A stretch of 14,700 bases of DNA, from contig JBLHOS010000076.1 in assembly GCA_047623825.1 (NCBI GenBank), positions 1 through 14,700 of the forward strand. Direction: 5' to 3'. The notes under the pieces were generated by a model. The model was given only the letters and a program-made list of their open reading frames with translations. It was not told the DNA's origin and searched no databases. Made by a program: the position numbers and the translations under genes. Positions 1-6,537 of the stretch are shown here, one piece after another. Position 1 is the stretch's first letter. Every line of letters begins with the position of its first letter. This DNA is from JBLHOS01 sp047623825. Its GTDB lineage: Bacteria; Pseudomonadota; Alphaproteobacteria; Rhodobacterales; Rhodobacteraceae.

Positions 1-239
1 GCGGCGACATGCCTTTGGCAAACACGCACGCTGCGGGTTATCGCGGGGTCTACGACTTTGCTGATCCCGATAGCTCAGTCTTTGTGATTGCCACGGGTCA
101 ATCAGGCAATCCGCTTAGCCGTCATTACGACGATCTGGGGGAGCTGTGGCGCCGTGGCGAGTATATCCCCATGTCGCTGGATCCAGAGCTGGCGCGTGCC
201 GGAAATATCGGTGTGACAGTCCTGACCCCAAGACCGTGA
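1..239 (+). CDS. Penicillin acylase family protein, C-terminal fragment (5' end outside window)
   Basis: The reading frame is open from the left edge (first whole codon at 3) to TGA at 237-239, giving about 78 C-terminal residues. The stretch GQSGNPLSRHYDDL, then a W-x(4)-G-x-Y-x-P pattern, matches the C-terminal end of the beta-subunit of penicillin/acyl-homoserine-lactone acylases. In that N-terminal-nucleophile hydrolase family, a periplasmic precursor is cut into two subunits and hydrolyses amide bonds. The catalytic serine, signal peptide and spacer peptide lie outside the window, so substrate (penicillin, acyl-homoserine lactone or other) cannot be judged. The ATG at 9 is internal, not a start. 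The gene converges on hflX. A hairpin spans its stop codon. Family call is fairly secure; specificity is open. Confidence 0.82.
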   Translation, partial: GDMPLANTHAAGYRGVYDFADPDSSVFVIATGQSGNPLSRHYDDLGELWRRGEYIPMSLDPELARAGNIGVTVLTPRP

Positions 240-257
240 TCAATCACATGTCTTGGG
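227..257. terminator. Hairpin spanning the stop codon of the acylase gene, probable terminator
   Basis: Perfect 8-bp arms CCCAAGAC (227-234) and GTCTTGGG (250-257) enclose a second short stem, GTGA/TCAC. The TGA stop (237-239) lies inside. It sits at the junction of two convergent genes, where a bidirectional terminator is expected. No T-run follows on either strand, so it is not a classical intrinsic terminator and may instead be a transcript-end stabiliser. Confidence 0.5.
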
Positions 258-263
258 CTGATG

Positions 264-373
264 TTAGGTGAAGATGCAGGCATTAGATCAGTCGCGAGCA
301 ACGCCACCTAAAAGATGCAGTCGCAAGTGTATCTGGCGCTGAACATGGCCCGACATGACCAAAGTCCACCTAA
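264..373. repeat. Short direct and inverted repeats in the convergent gap before hflX
   Basis: The heptamer CACCTAA occurs at 305-311 and 367-373, the second over the hflX stop codon, and inverted as TTAGGTG at 264-270. Also, AAGATGCAG at 271-279 and 312-320 is followed by CAGTCGC-[G/A]-AG at 289-298 and 318-327. The second unit looks like the first with 12 bp missing. No ORF or T-run is visible here. The repeats may be remnants of small duplications. Confidence 0.45.
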
Positions 374-1662
374 AGGCCGCGGAAGGTTTTTGATTGGCGC
401 AAGGTCCACAAGACCGTAATTGCGCTGCCGCCTTCAGCCTGTTCTTCTGTTTCGATCACACCTTGCTGATACAACCATGCGCGCTTGCGGCCCTCACTAT
501 AGGGTAGGGTTAAAACTTGCTCTATCCGGGCAGGCGTCAAGTTTTCAGAGATGGCATTCAACATTGTCTCAATCCCCGCACCCGTCAGGGCCGAGATCGA
601 AAAGACGTCTTCGCGACGCTCTGCTATTTGTACCTTTTCATTGCGCTCATCCTCCGACAACAGATCGGTCTTGTTCCAGACTTCGATCATTGGCGCATCA
701 TCGCTAACCCCAAGGTCGGATAGGATGCGCATGACTTGCTCCGCTTGACCCTCGGTCTCGGCGTGCGAAACGTCGCGAACATGCAAGATAAGATCCGCGT
801 CCAAAACTTCCTCGAGTGTCGCGCGGAACGCGGCAACCAGTTGCGTCGGCAAGTCAGAGATAAATCCAACCGTGTCAGAAAAAATTACTTCGTCACCCGC
901 GGGCAATTCAACAGAACGCATTGTTGGATCAAGGGTGGCAAACAGCATGTCTTTCACAAACACATCCGCGCCGGTCATTCGGTTGAACAGCGTGGATTTG
1001 CCGGCATTGGTATAGCCAACAAGCGCCACAACCGGAAACGGCACCTTCTTGCGGGCTGAGCGGTGCAAGGCACGGGTTTTCATAACCTTGGAAAGTTGGC
1101 GGCGAATACGGATCACCGCATCGTCAATCGCGCGCCGATCCGCCTCTATCTGGGTTTCACCGGGGCCGCCAACAAAGCCAAGACCGCCGCGCTGACGCTC
1201 AAGATGCGTCCAAGCGCGAACAAGCCGGGTCCGTTGATACGAAAGGGCCGCCAATTCAACTTGCAACACGCCCTCGCGGGTGCGTGCGCGATCTGCGAAA
1301 ATTTCCAAGATCAGACCAGTTCGGTCTAGCAGCTTTACGCCCCAGGCCTTTTCCAAATTGCGTTGCTGGACCGGCGTTATCACACCGTCGACCAGCACCA
1401 ATTCAGCCTCTTCAGCCTCAATCCTTAAACGAAGCTCTTCGACCTTGCCTTTCCCGAAGAAAAGACCGGGTTGCGCACGGGGCAGATTGACGATTTCGGC
1501 GGACACAACTTCAAGACCGGGCAAAGCACCCGCAAGGGCCACAGCTTCGGCCAGCGCGGCCACAGCCGGGCGTCTCGTACGATCAGATTTTAAGTCGGGG
1601 TGAAGAACAAAGGCGCGCGTCGGACCTGCTTCTGTCAGGTTCGACAGCGGGGTGTCGCTCAC
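370..1662 (-). CDS. hflX: GTPase HflX, ribosome-associated
   Basis: 430 residues, normal for the family. HflX is a GTP/ATP-hydrolysing factor that binds the 50S subunit and splits stalled ribosomes. The N-terminal HflX domain is followed by the family signature GGLGFVGGPGETQ at about 159-171. The G domain then shows G1 GYTNAGKS (216-223), G2 TLDPT (243-247), G3 DTVG (263-266), G4 NKTD (330-333) and G5 SAL (357-359), all intact. The start is GTG at 1662, not ATG. Its first bases overlap the hfq stop as GTGA, and GGGGA lies a few bases upstream, so translational coupling to hfq is likely. It is the last gene of the minus-strand block. The hfq-hflX pairing is common in proteobacteria. Confidence 0.96.
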   Translation of the reverse strand: MSDTPLSNLTEAGPTRAFVLHPDLKSDRTRRPAVAALAEAVALAGALPGLEVVSAEIVNLPRAQPGLFFGKGKVEELRLRIEAEEAELVLVDGVITPVQQRNLEKAWGVKLLDRTGLILEIFADRARTREGVLQVELAALSYQRTRLVRAWTHLERQRGGLGFVGGPGETQIEADRRAIDDAVIRIRRQLSKVMKTRALHRSARKKVPFPVVALVGYTNAGKSTLFNRMTGADVFVKDMLFATLDPTMRSVELPAGDEVIFSDTVGFISDLPTQLVAAFRATLEEVLDADLILHVRDVSHAETEGQAEQVMRILSDLGVSDDAPMIEVWNKTDLLSEDERNEKVQIAERREDVFSISALTGAGIETMLNAISENLTPARIEQVLTLPYSEGRKRAWLYQQGVIETEEQAEGGSAITVLWTLRQSKTFRGL

Positions 1663-1892
1663 TCTTCCCCGTCATAAAGGCTAATTGGCTGCGAAGGCAT
1701 CACTGTGGAAATCGCATGCTTATACACAAGCTGTGACTGGCCATCTCGACGCAACAGCACACAGAAATTGTCAAACCATGTGATGACACCTTGCAGTTTT
1801 ACACCATTGATCAGGAAGATCGTCACAGGAACTTTTGTTTTGCGGACATGATTAAGAAATGCGTCCTGCAAATTTTGTTTATTTTCGGCCAT
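1659..1892 (-). CDS. hfq: RNA chaperone Hfq
   Basis: 77 residues. The protein forms a hexameric Sm-like ring that binds small RNAs and mRNAs and promotes their pairing. Q8 in NLQDAF, the Sm1 region with GVKLQGVITWFDNF, and the Sm2 motif YKHAIS (57-62) are the hallmark RNA-binding segments. It ends shortly after the Sm fold, without the long disordered tail of enterobacterial Hfq, which is usual in alphaproteobacteria. The frame is open for 30 codons further upstream, but the conserved sequence starts at MAENKQ and an AAGG lies about 11 nt before this ATG, so 1892 is chosen. It is followed by hflX with a 4-nt overlap. A promoter-like sequence lies in the 130-bp gap after trkH. Confidence 0.97.
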   Translation of the reverse strand: MAENKQNLQDAFLNHVRKTKVPVTIFLINGVKLQGVITWFDNFCVLLRRDGQSQLVYKHAISTVMPSQPISLYDGEE

Positions 1893-1947
1893 TACGAGAT
1901 TTGCCTTGTTTTTACGCTGCCTTGATCGAGACAGTCTCCATTCAACA

Positions 1948-1975
1948 CTTATATTATGGGGTGAAGGAACAGCAA
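1948..1975 (-). promoter_or_regulatory. Candidate hfq promoter
   Basis: On the minus strand a -35-like TTGCTG (1970-1975) and a -10-like TATAAG (1948-1953) are separated by 16 bp. This would place transcription start about 50 nt before the hfq ATG, so hfq-hflX could be expressed apart from the upstream ntr-trk genes. The -10 matches the sigma-70 consensus at five of six positions; the -35 keeps only TTG. Assigned by eye. Confidence 0.38.
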
Positions 1976-1985
1976 TTTCCACCCC
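1958..1985 (-). repeat. Inverted repeat around the hfq -35 element
   Basis: Minus-strand arms GGGGTGGA (1978-1985) and TTCACCCC (1958-1965) can form an 8-bp stem with one G-U pair and a 12-nt loop. The loop holds the putative -35 hexamer (1970-1975). It could be an operator, or a hairpin at the end of trkH transcripts. No T-run follows. A repeat of this strength could occur by chance; its position is the main reason to list it. Confidence 0.3.
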
Positions 1986-2022
1986 GAAAACAGGGTTTTA
2001 AGCGTACAGTTCTGCAATCGCA

Positions 2023-3537
2023 TCACTCTCGCCAGAAACTAGGGTTTAAAAGAGCGATAAAAACGAGTGTTTCCAGTCGGCCCACGATCATCGCTGCGCC
2101 TAAAATCAATTTGGCTGGATCGCTTAGAGTTCCTATGAAAATAGGTGTTTCTCCGGCTACTTGGGCCAATGGACCCGTCGTTGTAAGGGCCGCAATGGCC
2201 AATATCATCGACTGATCAAACGACAATCCAGTCAGCGCAAGGGCCGCCATCACAACTGCTAATGCCAAAACGAAAAGCATAAAGAAAATCCAAGCGATAT
2301 AGGCGCCTTCTCGCCGAATGCGGCGACCAAGACGCCCAGCCCCGGCCACTGAACTGGGGTAAAGCAGTTTGGACATCTCACGGGTGCCATGCTTGTATAA
2401 CGCATAAACACGCATCAATTTGATGCCACCTGCCGTTGTGGCAACACCGCCCCCCATCAAAACCAGACCGATCAGTAAAAGACCCGGCGTCGGCAAGCCT
2501 GACCAATCGCGGGCCTCGGCCCAACTGGCAGACTCAAACCCAGTTGTGGTCAAAAATGATAATATGGTAAAAACGCTGCCCCAAAGGGCTTTTAGTGCTG
2601 CCGATGCGTTAGCCAACTCATCCACTTCCAGCGCGCCCACCCAATGGCGTGCAAACAGCAACACAGGCAACACGACCACCGCAAAAACTGCTAACCGCAA
2701 TTCGCGGTCCCGGCTTAAACGGATCAGACCATTAACATTTGGGGCGATGGTAAAGGCGCGTCGGGTCACCGCAAAAATGAAAAAGACAAAAATTAACGCC
2801 TCAGCGGCCACACCACCCGGCCGATCTGCCCAGTTTTCGACCGGGCTGATCCCTGATGTGGCCAGTGTCGACATCGCATGGCAGACCGCGATCAATGGCG
2901 TTTCACCTGCCATGATCAGCAACATCCAAAGCACGCCGGTCAGGCCGATATAAATCGGGGCCAGACGTATGGCGTGACGGCGCAAGCGCTCCCCTGGGGC
3001 CGCTGAACGCATCTGTGTACTGGAATTCACCATCACGCTGTTCTGCGCCTCAGACGTTACCTCGAACCCACCCAAGTTCAGCGGTGCAAGAACCGCAACC
3101 GCCGTCACCCAGATCAAAAAGCCACCCAACCACCCGACCAATGCCCGCCATAAATGGACAGCGTCTGCCAAACGGTTTGCATCAAACATCGGTGCGCCAG
3201 TTGTTGTCAGTGCCGACAACATCTCAATATAAACGTTTAGAAACCTGGTGTTATCGACGGCCTCAAACATCGGCACGGCTAACATTATGGGCAGCGTCAA
3301 GTACGCGATCGACAGGCCGGCCAGATGGCGCCGCGCTGAGCGCACCGGGGGGGCTGTTTGCATGGCAAATCCCACTAGCATGCTCAAGATACCAAACAGG
3401 ATCGCACTATAGAAAAAGATCCGTGAGGTTCGGTGATCGTCCAGCGCAAGTCCAACAGCGGCGGGCAGGATCATGGCGGCCGAAGATACCATCATCAACA
3501 CCACCAACAGCGGCAGCCGGTTGATGAAACGGCGCAT
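2023..3537 (-). CDS. trkH: Trk-type potassium uptake membrane subunit TrkH
   Basis: 504 residues, slightly long for the family (about 480). The protein is very hydrophobic, with many membrane segments. TrkH is the K+-conducting pore of the Trk system and works with cytoplasmic TrkA. Four pore-loop filter segments can be seen, each with its conserved glycine: TTTGA (G114), ATSGI (G229), TTTGF (G333) and TTTGP (G455). GGGVATTAGGIK near 362-373 is the region between the third pore loop and its following helix. The start is ATG at 3537, only 3 nt after the trkA stop. No Shine-Dalgarno sequence is visible, so translation is probably coupled to trkA. The gene is followed by a 130-bp gap and hfq. 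Confidence 0.95.
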   Translation of the reverse strand: MRRFINRLPLLVVLMMVSSAAMILPAAVGLALDDHRTSRIFFYSAILFGILSMLVGFAMQTAPPVRSARRHLAGLSIAYLTLPIMLAVPMFEAVDNTRFLNVYIEMLSALTTTGAPMFDANRLADAVHLWRALVGWLGGFLIWVTAVAVLAPLNLGGFEVTSEAQNSVMVNSSTQMRSAAPGERLRRHAIRLAPIYIGLTGVLWMLLIMAGETPLIAVCHAMSTLATSGISPVENWADRPGGVAAEALIFVFFIFAVTRRAFTIAPNVNGLIRLSRDRELRLAVFAVVVLPVLLFARHWVGALEVDELANASAALKALWGSVFTILSFLTTTGFESASWAEARDWSGLPTPGLLLIGLVLMGGGVATTAGGIKLMRVYALYKHGTREMSKLLYPSSVAGAGRLGRRIRREGAYIAWIFFMLFVLALAVVMAALALTGLSFDQSMILAIAALTTTGPLAQVAGETPIFIGTLSDPAKLILGAAMIVGRLETLVFIALLNPSFWRE

Positions 3538-3540
3538 AGA

Positions 3541-4920
3541 TTAGAAAAAGTCGATGGAAACCTGCATCAAGGCCTCCACCTGTGGAACATCGGCAGCCAG
3601 CGCAAAAATGACAACCGCATCGCCAGCATCAATCCGAGTAGCCCCTGATGGTCGCACGATATGGCCATCCCCTTTTTGGATAGCCCCAATCAGCACACCT
3701 TCCGGGAAATCAATGTCGCGGACCATTTGACCAGCCATGGGTGAGGTCGACAGAACTTGCGCCTCGATCACTTCGGCCTCCGCGTCACCAATAGAATACA
3801 CTCCGCGTACCCGGCCATGACGAATATGACGCAGAATTGAGCTAACGGTTGTTGATCGTGGATTGATATACGCGTCGATGTCCAATGGTCCCATCAGGGG
3901 GACCATCGTTGGATCATTGACCAGTGCGATCGCCATGCTGCAGCCTGCCGATTTCGCGCGGACCGAGGCTAGCAAGTTGGTCTTGTCGTCGTCTGTGACA
4001 CATAAGATTGCATCTGCACGCTCAATCCCAGCCTCCCGCAACAGCTCCATATCCAAGCCGTCACCGTTCAGAACGATCGTACGTTCTAGGGCGTCAGCGG
4101 CGCGTTCAGCCTGCATCCGCGACAACTCAATCATCTTGACGCGAACCCGGTTTGGGCCGTTTTCAAGTTGTTTGGCAACGGCAAGGCCGACATTGCCGCC
4201 GCCAATGATGACGATACGCTCTTGCTTTTGACTTTTCTTGCCGAAAATCTCGAGTGTCCTGTCTCGGTCGTTAACATGGGTGAATACATAGATCTGGTCA
4301 CCAACAAATAATTGATCGCCAGGTTCAGGTGCAAAAAGCGTGCCGTCACGTCGAACACCCGCTACGATCGCCCTTAGGGTTGAGAAAAGCTCCGACAATT
4401 GGCGCAGTGGCGTGTTGAGAACCGGGCAATCATCGTCCAGCTTCAAGCCTAACATCTCAACCTTGTCATCTAAAAACGCCTCGGTATCGAACGTTGTTGG
4501 TGACGCAAGCCTGCGCAATGCGGCCTCGGCCACCTCACGCTCAGGGCTAATCAGGACGTCAATCGGTAGGTGATCGCGGCGGTAAAGATCGGAATAAATC
4601 GCATTGAGGTAGGATTGAGCCCGCAGCCGCGCAATCTTGCGCGGGACCGAGAAAATCGAATGTGCCACCTGACAGGTGACCATATTGACTTCATCTGAGA
4701 ACGTGGCGGCGATGATCATATCTGCATCGCGCGCGCCCGCCCGCTCCAGAACATCTGGATACGAAGCAAAGCCCGTTATGCCCTGCACGTCCAACGTATC
4801 GGTGGCGCGTCGTACCAGCTCGGGATTGTTATCCACCACTGTCACGTCGTTATTCTCACCAGAAAGATGTCGTGCGATCTGCCAGCCTACCTGGCCTGCC
4901 CCACAAATGATGACCTTCAT
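3541..4920 (-). CDS. trkA: Trk system potassium uptake regulatory protein TrkA
   Basis: 459 residues, the normal full length. It is a peripheral membrane protein that binds NAD(H) and nucleotides and gates TrkH. It has two RCK/TrkA-N units: the first Rossmann motif GAGQVG at 7-12 with acidic VVDNN at the end of strand 2 (28-32), and the second GGGNVG at 240-245. Each unit is followed by a TrkA-C domain, the last ending near 459. The frame extends 17 codons upstream (TTG/CTG/GTG-type starts), but homology begins at MKVIICGAG, so ATG at 4920 is chosen. An AAGGC lies upstream. This ATG overlaps the stop of a 61-codon ORF as ATGA. trkH follows 3 nt downstream, so the pair is co-transcribed. Confidence 0.95.
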   Translation of the reverse strand: MKVIICGAGQVGWQIARHLSGENNDVTVVDNNPELVRRATDTLDVQGITGFASYPDVLERAGARDADMIIAATFSDEVNMVTCQVAHSIFSVPRKIARLRAQSYLNAIYSDLYRRDHLPIDVLISPEREVAEAALRRLASPTTFDTEAFLDDKVEMLGLKLDDDCPVLNTPLRQLSELFSTLRAIVAGVRRDGTLFAPEPGDQLFVGDQIYVFTHVNDRDRTLEIFGKKSQKQERIVIIGGGNVGLAVAKQLENGPNRVRVKMIELSRMQAERAADALERTIVLNGDGLDMELLREAGIERADAILCVTDDDKTNLLASVRAKSAGCSMAIALVNDPTMVPLMGPLDIDAYINPRSTTVSSILRHIRHGRVRGVYSIGDAEAEVIEAQVLSTSPMAGQMVRDIDFPEGVLIGAIQKGDGHIVRPSGATRIDAGDAVVIFALAADVPQVEALMQVSIDFF

Positions 4921-5102
4921 ATGCCTATGCCTTGCCGGTCTGAACCAAACTCTTGAATGGCAGAGCAACACATCCGCGTCAATCGGCGCGCATGTCGCAA
5001 TTCAAACTGCAGTGGCGTCAAGTCCGCGGTGTTTTGCAGTGCAGATTGATGCAAGAATGTATGCGATCGGCCGATGTCACGACGATACTCAAATTTTAGC
5101 AT
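4917..5102 (-). CDS. Possible small protein (61 aa) translationally coupled to trkA
   Basis: This ORF fills most of the 218-bp gap between ntrX and trkA. It begins with ATG at 5102, preceded by GAGG with 8-nt spacing. Its TGA stop (4917-4919) overlaps the trkA ATG (4918-4920) as ATGA, the same coupling geometry used elsewhere in the window. The predicted product is basic, rich in Arg, His and Gln, with a CC pair at residues 46-47 and no membrane segment. I do not recognise it. Third-codon-position GC is close to 50%, with several CGA and ATA codons, so the coding signal is weak. It could be a real small protein, a leader ORF setting trkA translation, or chance. Confidence 0.33.
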   Translation of the reverse strand: MLKFEYRRDIGRSHTFLHQSALQNTADLTPLQFELRHARRLTRMCCSAIQEFGSDRQGIGI

Positions 5103-5138
5103 GAACTTAGCCTCATAAGATTTTACTAAGTATACATT

Positions 5139-6536
5139 TTATGTATCTTCTACCTGAGCCACCCGTGCGCCTGATTTGTTGGAAGTGACCACGCCAAGCG
5201 ACTTAAGCTTGCGGTGTAGCGCGCTGCGCTCCATTCCGACAAAGCTGGCTGTCCTGCTGATGTTGCCGCCAAATCTGTTGATCTGCGCCATCAGGTAGTG
5301 CCGTTCAAACAATTCGCGCGCATCGCGAAGCGGCAAGGTTGTCAGGCCTGATGACAATGCAATCTCATCGTCGCCTTCGGGGACATCTTGGCGACCCGGC
5401 AGATCCTTGGCCTCGATGGGACCGCTGCCTTCGCCCAATATCAGGACCCTCTCAATCACGTTGCGAAGCTGGCGAATATTACCCGGCCACTTCATGGTTT
5501 GCAAAAGTGCCTCGGCATCATTTCCTAGTTCGCGCAGCGGTAAACCCTGCTCTTGATTGAATTGCTCAACAAAATAACCTGCAAGCATTGGAATATCTTC
5601 ACGCCGATCTTGCAGACTTGGCACCTCGATCGGAACCACGTTCAGCCGGTGATACAGTTCTTCGCGGAACCGCCCCTCGGCGATCTCCACCAACAGATTA
5701 CGGTTGGTGGATGAGATGACACGCAGATCAACCCGCACCTTGGATGTGCCCCCGACCCGCGTGAACGATTGATCAACCAGAACGCGCAGGATCTTGGATT
5801 GGGTGCCAAGCGGCATATCGGCGACTTCGTCAAAAAAGATGACACCACCATGGGCCTGTTCCAGTAATCCCTGCTCAACACCGCGCTCGGTACTTTCGCG
5901 TCCAAACAGGACCTCTTCCATATGGTCCGCACTGATCGAGGCGGAATTTACCGTCACGAAGGCCGCGCTAGAGCGATTGGACTCGAGGTGAATATATCGC
6001 GCCGCCACGTCTTTGCCCGCCCCCGCAGGCCCCGTAAGCATGACCCGGCCATTGGACTTGGTGACCTTATCAAGCTGCGATTTCATCAACTTGAATGCCG
6101 TGCTGGCACCTAACATCTCGGTGCCACGGCCGTCTTGACGGCGTAAGCTGGCGTTTTCGCGCCGCAAGCGAGACGTCTCCATCGCGCGCGAGATCACCAC
6201 CATCAGCTGATCAATATTGAACGGCTTTTCGATGAAGTCATATGCACCTTGCTTGATTGCAGCCACGGCGATCTCAATATTGCCATGCCCTGAAATGATC
6301 ACCACTGGTACGTCGGGATTATCGCGCTTGACGGTTTTAAGGATGTCGATCCCATCCATATTGCTGTCTTTGAGCCAAATATCGAGGATCATCAAATCAG
6401 GTGGATCGGCGCTTAGATGGGCCATGCACTCGTCAGAATTGGCCGCCATCCGAGTTGAAAACCCCTCATCTTGTAAAATATCGCAGATCAGTTCGCGAAT
6501 ATCGCGTTCATCATCGACCACAAGAATTTCGTTCAT
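5139..6536 (-). CDS. ntrX: Response regulator NtrX (REC, AAA+, Fis-type HTH)
   Basis: 465 residues. It is the DNA-binding partner of the NtrY kinase; the NtrYX pair is linked to nitrogen, redox and envelope control in alphaproteobacteria. The receiver domain (1-120) has acidic DDE at 8-10, phospho-acceptor D52, S82 and K104. The AAA+ domain has Walker A GPAGAGKD (169-176), differing from the usual GESGTGKE, and Walker B VIFFDE (232-237). The GAFTGA loop expected after LFGRE (210-214) is absent. A Fis-like helix-turn-helix occupies about 417-449 (GGNISRTASFVGMERSAL). The frame extends 41 codons upstream inside ntrY, but the receiver fold starts at MNEILVVDDE. GGGAGAG lies 8 nt before this ATG and the ntrY stop is 1 nt away, giving tight coupling. 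Confidence 0.95.
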   Translation of the reverse strand: MNEILVVDDERDIRELICDILQDEGFSTRMAANSDECMAHLSADPPDLMILDIWLKDSNMDGIDILKTVKRDNPDVPVVIISGHGNIEIAVAAIKQGAYDFIEKPFNIDQLMVVISRAMETSRLRRENASLRRQDGRGTEMLGASTAFKLMKSQLDKVTKSNGRVMLTGPAGAGKDVAARYIHLESNRSSAAFVTVNSASISADHMEEVLFGRESTERGVEQGLLEQAHGGVIFFDEVADMPLGTQSKILRVLVDQSFTRVGGTSKVRVDLRVISSTNRNLLVEIAEGRFREELYHRLNVVPIEVPSLQDRREDIPMLAGYFVEQFNQEQGLPLRELGNDAEALLQTMKWPGNIRQLRNVIERVLILGEGSGPIEAKDLPGRQDVPEGDDEIALSSGLTTLPLRDARELFERHYLMAQINRFGGNISRTASFVGMERSALHRKLKSLGVVTSNKSGARVAQVEDT

Positions 6537-6537
6537 C

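Noticed and set aside
2420..2953. 177-codon plus-strand ORF antisense to trkH
   Set aside because: Lies wholly within trkH, which has clear pore motifs; no independent coding evidence.
5066..5146. Palindrome ATCGGCCGAT (5066-5075) and AT-rich inverted repeats (5105-5131, 5132-5146) near the ntrX end
   Set aside because: Short or AT-rich stems without a T-run or a recognisable operator pattern. A TATACT on the minus strand has no partner -35. Not enough to call a site.
6104..6126. 7-bp inverted repeat TGGCACC/GGTGCCA within ntrX
   Set aside because: It is inside coding sequence between domains, and repeats of this size are expected by chance in about 15 kb.
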